This document shows positions 43,014 through 52,719 of a stretch of 64,000 bases of DNA, piece by piece (positions within the stretch are counted from its first letter, which is position 1; each line of letters opens with the position of its first letter). Source of the stretch: Halostagnicola kamekurae (GTDB lineage Archaea; Halobacteriota; Halobacteria; Halobacteriales; Natrialbaceae); assembly GCF_900116205.1 (NCBI RefSeq), contig NZ_FOZS01000002.1, positions 124,001 through 188,000 on the forward strand, given 5' to 3'. The translations under genes were made by a program, and so were the position numbers. Below the pieces are notes generated by a model. That model saw only the letters and a list, made by a program, of their open reading frames with translations, did no database searches and was not told the origin of the DNA.

Positions 43014-44876
43014 ATGTCCGGGTCAGGATTTTTTGAGCGAACAGAGTTTAACACGGAAACCGGTCCCCAAGACCCTGAAGAAGCAATTCGCGAGAGGCAT
43101 GACCCAGAAGTAGCGTATGCTCATATCCTGAAACTCTCTGCCTCTGTTGATTCAGGACTAGAAGCAGTACCGGAAGAAAACCAGACGGCTGCAGAGGTTT
43201 ATGCTGCCGTGGACTTATTCCGTGCTACCATCCAATATATTGAAGAATTTGGGACATACCTAAGAGCACAAGCAGTAAGTGACGAGAGTTTTATTGAATC
43301 GTTGATTCGAACGAGCGCAAGCAATTTGGTTCCATTCTTCAAAGCCTGTCAAAATCATACTCTTGACAGCTATTTAGATGACCAAGACTGCCAGTTGAAT
43401 GCAACTGAATGGATTAGCGAACAATTTGGATATCAACAGATGCAAGATGGGCGTATTCAGCCCCCCGATGAATCTTCTGAGAGACCGTCGGAAGAAGAAC
43501 TAAGTGAATATATTGAGGGTTCAATTTCGTATATTGAAGCCGAATTAGAGGCTATTGCTACGTTCTATCTTAATTTCAAAGAAGCGTACAACGCCGTTAA
43601 ACATGGGAATAGAGTTATGGTCAATCCTTCCCCTCGATTTACAGTAGACAGTGAGCAGACGGAACCACAAGATTTGGAGACTGAGGACACCTACGCATCC
43701 TTTCTCTGCAAAGAAAGCGGAGATACCGGTGGTAATCCTTACATCCTGACGCTACCTTCTTCCTTCCTTGAGCGTTGGTCTCTTGATATTGCTGACCGGG
43801 TGAATCAGCTCTATACGCATGCCTACGAAATCACAACTATTAGTCAAGGAGACAGGGTCTCTGTTGATTTCTATAGGGCTGGTGCCAGTGGAGGTGGGGA
43901 GACAATATCCTATTTCTCTATCCAGAACACAGATGGTACGATAATCGTCCCTAAAAAAGATGTCCCAGAGATGGTCTCCGAATTCGAACTTGAGGAGGGG
44001 TTAAGCGTTGAACTCGTAGCATCTTGGTCTCTCTCAGGAAGCACCCTCCACTTTGAGATTGAGTATGCGACAGAACCTACCCCTGACTATCCAATTGAGG
44101 TTTCTCTCCAGTTTGAGGAAACCGATAGCCTTCGTGAGCTAGGAAGGGGGCAGTTCAACTTTTCAGTCGACCCAGGCCGGCTGAGTGTCTCCAAGTATCT
44201 TGAATTACTCGATATCCAGAATCGAGACGACATTTCCGATATTGAATTCAAGTTCCCTGATGGAGAGGTTTTCACTGAGTCACTTGAAGATTCATTCGAG
44301 GGGATTCAACTACCCCAACCAGAGGACCGGGAGTTCTTAGAGTTTGTTAAGAGGATTGAATTGGCTAACCAAACACGGATACCATTTCCATTAGCCTACT
44401 CTGATGAACATTACAATGTCTTTGAAGAGTATCAGAATGAGGATTTAGATAGAGATACTGCAGAAGAAGTTCTTAGCGAGTTTAAGGAAGCAGGTGAAGA
44501 AACGCTTAGTACCAAGATTATTGCCGAAATATGGGATGAGCCTCAGGAACAGGTTGAAGTCGAGGATATAGACCCAGAGCAACGCTTGGACCTTGGACTG
44601 ATAGATGGGTGCGTTGAGATGCAGGGGGATGGTATCGAAAAAACTCGTGGAGAACCAGGTGAGGTTCTCAAATCTGAACCAGCCCCCTCGTCCTATTCCG
44701 CCCAAGAAATCATAGAGATAATCGAGGAAGATGGTATTCAGGGCCTTTCTGAAGTTACTGAACAAGAGTTAGCCCCAGAAGAGAGAGAATCGAAGGTTGG
44801 GTACAAAGTCTTCTTTGGAGGAGAGACTATCTGGGGGACCATCGATACCCTCTATGTGGGAATCTTTAGAGAATAG
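43014..44876 (+). CDS. Large unknown cargo protein with HEPN-like motif
   Basis: A 620-residue protein from ATG 43014; an in-frame GTG at 43005 is less likely. The N-terminal 200 residues are helical and contain AIATFYLNFKEAYNAVKHGNR, where NAVKHG (193-198) matches the R/K-x4-H region of HEPN-type proteins. The rest is strand-rich with Glu-rich stretches and no known catalytic motif. Codon use is the AT-richest of the element, so it was probably acquired separately. It is inserted directly after the terminase-small-like gene and is followed by a duplicate of that gene's 3' tail. Confidence 0.65.
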   Translation: MSGSGFFERTEFNTETGPQDPEEAIRERHDPEVAYAHILKLSASVDSGLEAVPEENQTAAEVYAAVDLFRATIQYIEEFGTYLRAQAVSDESFIESLIRTSASNLVPFFKACQNHTLDSYLDDQDCQLNATEWISEQFGYQQMQDGRIQPPDESSERPSEEELSEYIEGSISYIEAELEAIATFYLNFKEAYNAVKHGNRVMVNPSPRFTVDSEQTEPQDLETEDTYASFLCKESGDTGGNPYILTLPSSFLERWSLDIADRVNQLYTHAYEITTISQGDRVSVDFYRAGASGGGETISYFSIQNTDGTIIVPKKDVPEMVSEFELEEGLSVELVASWSLSGSTLHFEIEYATEPTPDYPIEVSLQFEETDSLRELGRGQFNFSVDPGRLSVSKYLELLDIQNRDDISDIEFKFPDGEVFTESLEDSFEGIQLPQPEDREFLEFVKRIELANQTRIPFPLAYSDEHYNVFEEYQNEDLDRDTAEEVLSEFKEAGEETLSTKIIAEIWDEPQEQVEVEDIDPEQRLDLGLIDGCVEMQGDGIEKTRGEPGEVLKSEPAPSSYSAQEIIEIIEEDGIQGLSEVTEQELAPEERESKVGYKVFFGGETIWGTIDTLYVGIFRE

Positions 44877-44950
44877 TACGCTCCCGCACGCAAAGGTCTA
44901 AACGCGTTCTCCTTTTCGGTTCTGGATGGTCGATAGTCAGAAAGCAATAT

Positions 44951-44998
44951 GTTCGAAGACTGGCGAGGTTGGGTCAGTGAAGATTCTAAGTGGTAAGA
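44951..44998 (+). pseudogene. Duplicated 3' tail of the terminase-small-like gene
   Basis: ATG TTC GAA GAC TGG CGA... reads MFEDWRGWVSEDSKW then stop. It matches the end of the gene at 42298-42936 (LESWRSWVEGRK then stop) in its W-R-x-W-V core; about 19 of 24 DNA bases agree by hand. It lies 74 bases after the large cargo gene, which suggests the cargo entered by recombination at this tail. Confidence 0.5.
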
Positions 44999-45040
44999 GA
45001 TATCAATAAAATAGCGCAGTATAGGGGCCGCTAATAGAAC

Positions 45041-45514
45041 TCAGATTCGATTATCCAATTCGCTTACCAATTCTTCCCTCATTTCATGGAGGTTATCCAA
45101 ATGAGCTTCAATCTTGTCTCTCTTTGCTTTCTCATCTGCATCATGCAACGAACCCCATTCCTCCTGATACCCCAAAATGAGGACTTTTGTACTCGATAGA
45201 AAGGTATAGAATGTGACTATCTTCTCAATCTCTTCCTCTGCGAGTAAACCGATGTCTTTAGCTTGCGCCTCGTACATCTGTCGAGAAATCAGTCCCTCGA
45301 TATCCGTTTTAGGAAGGGCACCTATTCCGAAAGCATCCTCCCTATCTAACCACTCCATCGCTTCGACTTCATTCTTGATTGCTTTCCGCACTTTGTTTCG
45401 CCTTTCGGACTGTTCTCGCCTTCTAATGAAGAACTGAGTTAGAGACCCGACCAAGGCCCCAATGAATGTAGCAGTGGCAATAATGAGAGGCCCCATCTGC
45501 GAATCGAGAACCAT
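45041..45514 (-). CDS. One-TM membrane protein with coiled coil
   Basis: A 157-residue protein. Residues 6-28 (QMGPLIIATATFIGALVGSLTQF) form one membrane helix, followed by a basic patch (RRREQSERRNKVRK). The rest is helical and cytosolic (YEAQAKDIGLLAEEEIEKIVTFY...LHEMREELVSELDNRI). It is low-GC cargo with no recognised domain. Confidence 0.65.
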   Translation of the reverse strand: MVLDSQMGPLIIATATFIGALVGSLTQFFIRRREQSERRNKVRKAIKNEVEAMEWLDREDAFGIGALPKTDIEGLISRQMYEAQAKDIGLLAEEEIEKIVTFYTFLSSTKVLILGYQEEWGSLHDADEKAKRDKIEAHLDNLHEMREELVSELDNRI

Positions 45515-45571
45515 GGATAAACACAGAAAGAGGCGGTTTTAATATGTTGTTCCATCCAATGGATTGAGATT

Positions 45572-45647
45572 CACTAAGCGCGGCGAGGAGCCGATTCAAT
45601 AGAGAGCAATCGTCTTCTGCTCGATAGTTCTAGAATCGCCTGAGAGG
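45572..45647. repeat. ~76-bp cargo-border repeat, copy C (inverted)
   Basis: It has the end blocks of A and B in reverse orientation: CACTAAGCGC at 45572 and AATCGCCTGAG at 45634. The 57-base distance from AGCGC to AATCGCCT equals that in copy A, though the middle has diverged. It lies between two minus-strand cargo genes. Confidence 0.5.
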
Positions 45648-45687
45648 AGCGAAGGGGAGCGAGATGGATAGCTGGATGATGACTCTC

Positions 45688-46395
45688 TCAATTTAGGAGG
45701 CTCATCCCAAGCAGGATGTAGACACCTCTCTCCGTAGCCATCATAATCAGTTTTCTCGCGATATCATCACTGTATTCTCGGGCTTTAGCGATTATCTGCC
45801 TCAGCCGAGAGGCGTCTGTCTCGTCGCTTTCTAGTTCATCCTCAAACTTCTGTACGAGGTCTCGGAGTTCCTCTTTCTCTTCAGGCGAAGTCATCATACC
45901 ATCAATATCCTCAAAAATATTCTCGACCGTTACGCGCTGGACTTGGGTCTGAGCCTGTTCCTGAGATTGGCCCTGTTGGACGTTGATAACTGCAAATTCT
46001 CCACTTGAAGATATATCTTCAAAGTCGTCAGTATCCAAATCGAGTGTGTCTGCGATTTTGAGTGTTTCCAGTTTGATTTCCTGTATGGTATTCAGAGCGG
46101 CTTCACTCCCTCTATGAAGGTTTGTGCCTACAGAAATCCCTTCGGCCTCGGAAATATCTTGAATCCTCTGATTATCCGGATATTCGTCTTTGACCTCTTC
46201 AAGTACCTCGTTGAATCGTTCTGCAAGTGACGTATTGACTCTATAGTTGTCATCACGAAGTGCGCGCTCGCAGTCATCGTGAATCCTCTTGAGTGATTTC
46301 AGTAGGTAAGTTTCGACCATATGTCGAATGATGAACCGACCATCATAGTACCTCCCCTCAAGTAGCCCCGATTTCGGAACCACGACACGACTCAT
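45688..46395 (-). CDS. Helical protein of unknown function (end of element)
   Basis: A 235-residue protein starting MSRVVVPKSGLLEGRYYDGRFI. It is mostly helical. Its Gln-rich strand (VQQGQSQEQAQTQVQRVTV) is followed by FEDIDGMMTSPEEKEELRDLVQKFEDELES, a helical hairpin, and a hydrophobic C-terminus (KLIMMATERGVYILLGMSLL). The layout (helices, Q-rich strand, EEKEEL hairpin, hydrophobic end) resembles some abortive-infection-like proteins, but not enough to name. It is the last gene before tRNA-Phe. Confidence 0.6.
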   Translation of the reverse strand: MSRVVVPKSGLLEGRYYDGRFIIRHMVETYLLKSLKRIHDDCERALRDDNYRVNTSLAERFNEVLEEVKDEYPDNQRIQDISEAEGISVGTNLHRGSEAALNTIQEIKLETLKIADTLDLDTDDFEDISSSGEFAVINVQQGQSQEQAQTQVQRVTVENIFEDIDGMMTSPEEKEELRDLVQKFEDELESDETDASRLRQIIAKAREYSDDIARKLIMMATERGVYILLGMSLLN

Positions 46396-46557
46396 CTACT
46401 ACGCTAAGGTCTAAGCGCGCTCCGTTTCAAATGTAGGCTGAAGTGCCCGAAGGCGTTGGGGCGCGAGCTGAATCATAATGAAATCTAATCCGGGAAATCG
46501 GGATAAAATCACCATACGGCGTTCTCGTCCAGTGAATCTGGCGCGAGTGAAAAAGCC

Positions 46558-46579
46558 ATGCCGCCTCCCGGATTTGAAC
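46558..46579 (-). repeat. attR: tRNA-Phe 3' end, right border of element
   Basis: Identical to 34044-34065. It overlaps the 3' half of the intact tRNA-Phe gene, so integration left the tRNA functional. Confidence 0.92.
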
Positions 46580-46632
46580 CGGGGACAGCTCGATCTTCAG
46601 TCGAGTGCTCTCCCAGTCTGAGCTAAGGCGGC
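46559..46632 (-). tRNA. tRNA-Phe (anticodon GAA)
   Basis: A cloverleaf on the minus strand. Acceptor GCCGCCT pairs with AGGCGGC, discriminator A. Anticodon stem CGACT/AGATCG region carries loop CTGAAGA with anticodon GAA. T loop GTTCAAATC is closed by CCGG/CCGG. The 3' end is the integration site of the element to its left. Confidence 0.95.
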
Positions 46633-46838
46633 TCGACTCACACTCCGTCGATGGTACAAAAAAGGATTTCGAATCCGGGCGGGCGTGGTAGGTCCCGACA
46701 TCCGACGCCCTCCCGTGGTCGTCCTGTCTACCAGTAGTCACTGGTTACGCTCTCGAGTCAGCATCGAACACATCGCCGTCTGTCGGATTTATAGATATTC
46801 AAGACACCCTTTTCCGGACCGGGTGGTAATATCTTGTT

Positions 46839-47285
46839 ATGGAGGGCCTTACCAAGAATCAGGAGGGCACTGACCTGTCAGCGAACACGATTCTCGAGCT
46901 GCTGGCAAACCGGCGACGACGGTACCTTCTCTACGCGCTCCGCGGGCACGAAGATCCGATCGAACTCTCGAGAATCGCCGAACAGGTCGCCGGCTGGGAA
47001 CACGACTGTCCGCCAGAAGACGTCGCGAAAAAGCAGTACAAAAGCGTGTACGTCTCCTCCGTGCAGTGTCACGTGCCGAAACTCGACGACGCGGGTGTCG
47101 TCGACCACGACGAAAGCAACCACACGGTCGTTCTCGATGATAATTTCGAGCAACTCGAGCCGTACCTCCGACTCGTCGTCAAAGACGAACCAGAGAACTC
47201 GACGCTGAACACAGCACTCCAGTCCGAGCCCGGGGACGGACTCATCACCCAGATTCGAGAGAACGTCGCCAAACTCAAGCACTGA
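46839..47285 (+). CDS. Winged-helix DUF7344-like protein
   Basis: A 148-residue protein starting MEGLTKNQEGTDLSANTILELLANRRRRYLLYALR. The segment LLANRRRRYLLYALRGHEDPIELSRIAEQVAGWEHD...VYVSSVQCHVPKLDDAGVVDHDESNHTVVLDDN is the HTH domain of the DUF7344 type that is widespread in haloarchaea. The C-terminus is acidic and short. It marks the return to core-like GC immediately right of the element. Target unknown. Confidence 0.8.
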   Translation: MEGLTKNQEGTDLSANTILELLANRRRRYLLYALRGHEDPIELSRIAEQVAGWEHDCPPEDVAKKQYKSVYVSSVQCHVPKLDDAGVVDHDESNHTVVLDDNFEQLEPYLRLVVKDEPENSTLNTALQSEPGDGLITQIRENVAKLKH

Positions 47286-47596
47286 CGTCGCGGACCGTTT
47301 TCTATGCGGAACCGGACGTAGCTAACTCCTTCCGCTAGTCCGATTTCTGTGCTGGGACGCAGTAATCTATCGCTGATCCCCACAGGGTGCAGACTTGGCT
47401 TTTCGCTCTCGCTCGAGCACGCAGCCAAGACTGATCTCAATACGAGCGGGTCGAGAGGTTGTAAACTTAGAGGTGGACTCGGGCGAGTTCGAACTACGCC
47501 GAGACATGCTCGCTACGCTGCGCGCGACTCGTCTCCTTCGAACCCGCCGCTCGCATCACATCGCTGTCGCTCACGAATTGTTCGCGACAGCAATAG
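47286..47596. other. Gap with serial tRNA-end-like motifs
   Basis: About 310 bases without a gene. Three T-arm-like motifs on the minus strand (gttcgaac at 47487, ttcgaacccgcc at 47537, and the true tRNA-Val at about 47610) follow one another. The first is part of gtggactcgggcgagttcga (47473), a 22-base near-copy of the tRNA-Val 3' end (47596-47617), three mismatches or fewer by hand. Confidence 0.55.
47473..47494 (-). repeat. Copy of tRNA-Val 3' end (att-like scar)
   Basis: gtggactcgggcgagttcga and the two following bases repeat the tRNA-Val 3' end at 47596-47617 with about two mismatches, offset 123 bases. It is followed by a hairpin-prone sequence with gctcgctacgctgcg, like the scars at tRNA-His and in attL. 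Confidence 0.65.
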
Positions 47597-47670
47597 TGGG
47601 CTCGGGCGGGTTCGAACCACCGACCTCGGCCTTGTAAAGGCCGCGTCATAACCAGCTAGACCACGAGCCC
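47597..47670 (-). tRNA. tRNA-Val (anticodon TAC)
   Basis: A minus-strand cloverleaf. Acceptor GGGCTCG pairs with CGAGCCC, discriminator A. Anticodon stem CGGCC/GGCCG with loop TTTACAA gives anticodon TAC. T arm GTGGTTCGAACCCGC is typical. No intron. Confidence 0.95.
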
Positions 47671-47732
47671 GTACCTGATCGAAGCCGGTCCGTGCGAATA
47701 ACCTTTACTTTCTCGTTGCGCACCTATCGATA

Positions 47733-48224
47733 ATGGACACGGACCGTGCGTCGCGCCTGCTGCTGGTAGTCGCACTTGCGATTGTCGTCGGCTTTGTTCT
47801 CGTGCAGGTCGGGCTGTTCCCGACTCCATGGAGCGCGGATCACGCGACAGTAACTGTCACCGCCACCGACGGCGACCCGCGGGCGACCGTCGACGCCGAG
47901 GTCGCAGACACCTGGTCGGAACGCTACACCGGGCTGAGCAACCACGAGTCGCTCGAGGGCGACGAGGGAATGCTGTTCGTCCACGACGGCGAGGGCGAAC
48001 GAACCTACGTGATGCGCGACATGGACTTCGCCATCGACATCATCTTCATCGACGACGACGGCGAGGTGACGGCGGTCCGGGAAGCTCGAGCGCCCGACGC
48101 CGGCGAAGACGGCACCGACCTCGAGTATTCGGACCGGGCGAAGTGGGTGCTCGAGGTTCGAAGCGGGTACGCCGACGAACGCGGAATCGACGCCGGCGAC
48201 GAAGTTAGTATCGAGTACGAGTAA
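47733..48224 (+). CDS. DUF192-family membrane-anchored protein
   Basis: A 163-residue protein. Residues 7-28 (ASRLLLVVALAIVVGFVLVQV) are an N-terminal anchor or uncleaved signal. The DUF192 core is VDAEVADTWSERYTGLSNHESLEGDEGMLFVHDGEGERTYVMRDMDFAIDIIFIDDDGEVTAV. GMLF and the M-RxMxFxIDIxFID pattern are diagnostic. The domain sits outside the membrane and is probably a sugar- or ligand-binding beta fold; its role is unknown. Confidence 0.88.
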   Translation: MDTDRASRLLLVVALAIVVGFVLVQVGLFPTPWSADHATVTVTATDGDPRATVDAEVADTWSERYTGLSNHESLEGDEGMLFVHDGEGERTYVMRDMDFAIDIIFIDDDGEVTAVREARAPDAGEDGTDLEYSDRAKWVLEVRSGYADERGIDAGDEVSIEYE

Positions 48225-48313
48225 CCGAAACCCGCCAGATATGAACCGTCTCGCCGCTCCCTATTTCGATTCGTCGGTAACGCTTATTGGCGGCGGACCA
48301 CTGAGCGAATGCA

Positions 48314-50350
<2,037 letters not shown>

Positions 50351-50364
50351 CGTCGCGTCCCGTA

Positions 50365-50709
50365 TTAGAACGATTCCTGTCCTTCCTGGTCGTCCTGGTC
50401 CGGCGCGCCCTCATCCTGGCGGTCCTCGCCCGGCGCGGGCGGCGTTCGATCGCTGTAGTTCTTGCGCCCGATCGCCTCGTCGCCGACCATGTTCATGATC
50501 GCCTGTTCGACCGCCTCGTAGGACTCGTACTCGTCTTCGTTGAGCGGCCCGATGACTTCCTCGAGCGTCGCGGTTTCCTCGCCCATCTCGAGTTCCGCGT
50601 CGCCGTGATCCTCGAGGAGTTCGTCCTGGCTGGCGGGGTACTCGTAGTTTCGGAGCCGGTCGCCGAGTTCGCCCAGTTCGACGCCGAGTTCGCGGTTCTC
50701 GTCGGCCAT
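50365..50709 (-). CDS. DUF5789-family acidic protein
   Basis: A 114-residue very acidic protein starting MADENRELGVELGELGDRL. The core, LRNYEYPASQDELLEDHGDAELEMGEETATLEEVIGPLNEDEYESYEAVEQAIMNMVGDEAIGRKNYSDRTPP, ends in a YSDR pattern. This is the DUF5789 (DUF2795-like) family, common in haloarchaea and unknown in function. The C-terminus is low-complexity. Confidence 0.8.
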   Translation of the reverse strand: MADENRELGVELGELGDRLRNYEYPASQDELLEDHGDAELEMGEETATLEEVIGPLNEDEYESYEAVEQAIMNMVGDEAIGRKNYSDRTPPAPGEDRQDEGAPDQDDQEGQESF

Positions 50710-50818
50710 AGATAGAATCTACGCCACACAGCCGGAAACCGTTTTGGCCTGCCGACGCGGATGTCGAGCGAGCAACGTGTGCAGTGCATACAAGGGAGAG
50801 CCGCTCCTCGAGACGAGC

Positions 50819-51574
50819 ATGGAACTCAGGTCGGCCACCTGGACGGACCTCGCCGGCTGCGAGACGGATCTCGCGATCATCCCGGTCGGAAGCACGGAAC
50901 AACACGGCCCGCACGCGCCGCTCGGGACCGATGTTATCACTGCTGAGTCGGTCGCCCGAGCGGGTCTCGAGCGCTTCGACGGGGAGGTCGTCCTCGCACC
51001 GGCTATTCCGGTGGGTATCGCTGAAGAACACCGGCAGTTTTCGGGCACGATGTGGGTCTCGCCGGACACGTTCCGAGCCTACGTCCGCGAGTCGGCGACG
51101 AGCCTCGCTGCGCACGGCTTCGATCGTATCGTCTTCGTCAACGGTCACGGTGGGAACGTCGACGCGCTGCGGGAGGTCGCGGCCGATATTTCGCGCACCG
51201 AAGACGCCTACACCGTCTCGTTCACCTGGTTCGAGGCGGTCGGCGAGCACGCGAGCGAGATGGGCCACGGCGGGCCCCTCGAGACAGCGCTCCTATCCCA
51301 CGTCGCACCCGAACTGGTCCGGGAGGACCAACTCGAGGAAGCCAGAGACGCCGCCGCCGACTCGTGGGGCGAGTGGGTGAGTCACGTGAATCTCGCGCAC
51401 GATTCGGCGGAGTTCACCGAAAACGGCGTCGTCGGAGACCCTGGTGAGGGTGACGAGCAACTGGGCGAAGAGCTACTGGAACTGGCGGGAACGAGCCTCG
51501 CACGCCTGCTGGAGGGAGTCGAGAAACGGGACGTGGACCGTCCGGAAAACAGGCCGGACCCATCGACGGACTAA
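50819..51574 (+). CDS. Creatininase-family amidohydrolase (ArfB-like)
   Basis: A 251-residue metallo-amidohydrolase starting MELRSATWTDLAGCETDLAI. It has IPVGSTEQHGPHAPLGTDVITAES (about residues 24-47, Glu, His and Asp metal ligands), EEHRQFSGTMWVSP, VFVNGHGGN and EMGHGGPLETALL with further ligands. This matches the creatininase family. In archaea, members such as ArfB deformylate an early intermediate of riboflavin and F420 synthesis, which is the likeliest role, but creatininase-like roles remain possible. An in-frame upstream segment is rejected. Confidence 0.85.
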   Translation: MELRSATWTDLAGCETDLAIIPVGSTEQHGPHAPLGTDVITAESVARAGLERFDGEVVLAPAIPVGIAEEHRQFSGTMWVSPDTFRAYVRESATSLAAHGFDRIVFVNGHGGNVDALREVAADISRTEDAYTVSFTWFEAVGEHASEMGHGGPLETALLSHVAPELVREDQLEEARDAAADSWGEWVSHVNLAHDSAEFTENGVVGDPGEGDEQLGEELLELAGTSLARLLEGVEKRDVDRPENRPDPSTD

Positions 51575-51580
51575 CCGCTC

Positions 51581-51982
51581 TCAGTCGTCGGATTCGTCCG
51601 CGCTCTCGAGCGTGCTCCGCAGAGCGGGTATCGTCGACGTGAGCTCGCCGACCTGCTCGCCAGCCTCGGAGATGTCGTCGATCGTCGCTTCGAGTTCTTC
51701 GATTTCCTCCTCGAGGTCGTCGGCGTCGTCGAAGGCGTCCGCGCGCTGGCCCATCGTGAACCATTTTTTGGCGTCACGAAGGTGGTCCTCCGCGTCGCCG
51801 GCGTCGAGGGCGGACTTGAGCCCGTTGAGCGCGCCGAGGACGTTGTCGGCGTCGCTCTCCCAGACGTCGTCGGCGTCGGGCAGGGCGTCCCAGGCGTCCG
51901 CGAGAGAGGCTTCGACGTCGTCGCGCATTTCGGTCGCGGCTTCGCCGAACAGTTCGTCGTCGTCGAGCGAGGCTTGGCTCAT
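51581..51982 (-). CDS. DUF5790-family acidic protein
   Basis: A 133-residue protein (MSQASLDDDELFGEAATEMRDDVEASLADAWDALPDADDVWESDADNVLGALNGLKSALD...). It is a long helical and acidic protein with a coiled-coil C-terminal half (DLEEEIEELEATIDDISEAGEQVGEL). The DELFGEAA...DVEASLADAW start fits the haloarchaeal DUF5790 family. No catalytic residue is apparent. Confidence 0.75.
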   Translation of the reverse strand: MSQASLDDDELFGEAATEMRDDVEASLADAWDALPDADDVWESDADNVLGALNGLKSALDAGDAEDHLRDAKKWFTMGQRADAFDDADDLEEEIEELEATIDDISEAGEQVGELTSTIPALRSTLESADESDD

Positions 51983-52157
51983 AGCACCACGTTTGCGGCC
52001 ACCGGGGTTAAAAGGTAGCCCGAAAGTGAAAGTGAAATCGGAGGAGAGAAATCCGGTAGCGACGAAATAGCCCGGGTGTTTCGAAACGAACGTCGTATCC
52101 CTTCGCGGTCGGGCAGGGCCCGGGTCGTTACAGTGAGCGTCGCAGTATTCGCGGGCG

Positions 52158-52571
52158 TCAGCGCTCCCGGACCGATTCGATGGCCATCAGCGGATAGCCG
52201 TCTTCCATCTCCATGCGGGTCACGACCGTACAGCCCTCGTAGTCGACGACGATTTCGACCTCGAGGAATCGGCCCGTCAGTTCGGTGTAGTCTGCCGTCG
52301 ACTCGGTCAGCGCAGCCTCGAGCGCGTCGGTCTGAACGTCGACGGAGACCGACCGACAGTGGGGCTGGTTCTCGATCGAGTCCTCCATCGCCCGCGCGAG
52401 ACTCGGCGCGCTGTCGAGCGACACCGGCGTCCCAGCGAACTGGTGGTACAGCGTCCCGAACTTGATACCCGCCTCGAAACAGGCGGCCTCGGGGTCGGTC
52501 GGCGCTCTATCCTCCGGCCCCGTACTCGAGGGCCCGTCTCCGCTCGAGTCGGGGTCGTCTGCTGCGGTCAT
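52158..52571 (-). CDS. mptD: Dihydroneopterin aldolase-family protein (MptD)
   Basis: A 137-residue protein from ATG 52571 (MTAADDPDSSGDG, then the conserved PEAACFEAGIKFGTLYHQFAGTPVSLDSAPSLARAMEDSIENQP). The end is VDYEGCTVVTRMEMEDGYPLMAIESV. EAGIKFGTLYHQFAGTP and the terminal Y-M-I/V segment mark the archaeal MptD group, which converts dihydroneopterin to 6-hydroxymethyl-dihydropterin for folate or methanopterin-type cofactors. Single copy here. Confidence 0.88.
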   Translation of the reverse strand: MTAADDPDSSGDGPSSTGPEDRAPTDPEAACFEAGIKFGTLYHQFAGTPVSLDSAPSLARAMEDSIENQPHCRSVSVDVQTDALEAALTESTADYTELTGRFLEVEIVVDYEGCTVVTRMEMEDGYPLMAIESVRER

Positions 52572-52719
52572 ACGATGTGACTCGAGGGCCGGGCGCAAGG
52601 ACGTTCCGATAGGGACGGGGCGAACGGTCGGCCGCAGCGACACAGAAGTTGGGAAACTAAGATATCGCCGAAAGCAGAATCGCATGGTACTTATCGACGC
52701 TGTGTTTCACACCAAACGA

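Larger units (their letters stand above)
34044..46579. mobile_element. 12.5-kb integrated element in tRNA-Phe, satellite-like
   Basis: Limits are set by the exact 22-bp tRNA-Phe repeat at both ends and the integrase beside the left end. Contents in order: integrase; two-gene operon with HEPN-like motif; large unknown protein; zinc-finger protein; PrimPol-type replication protein; RHH-like small protein; zinc-finger and acidic small proteins; terminase-small-like protein; large HEPN-like protein; membrane and coiled-coil proteins. GC is clearly lower than in the flanks. No capsid, portal, large terminase or spike gene is recognisable. The composition resembles phage satellites or a virus-derived integrative plasmid. 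Confidence 0.85.

Noticed and set aside
34171-46579. A complete tailed or pleolipo-type provirus
   Set aside because: No capsid, portal, tail, spike or large terminase gene could be recognised, and 12.5 kb is too small for a tailed virus. A small virus cannot be fully excluded because several proteins are unknown.
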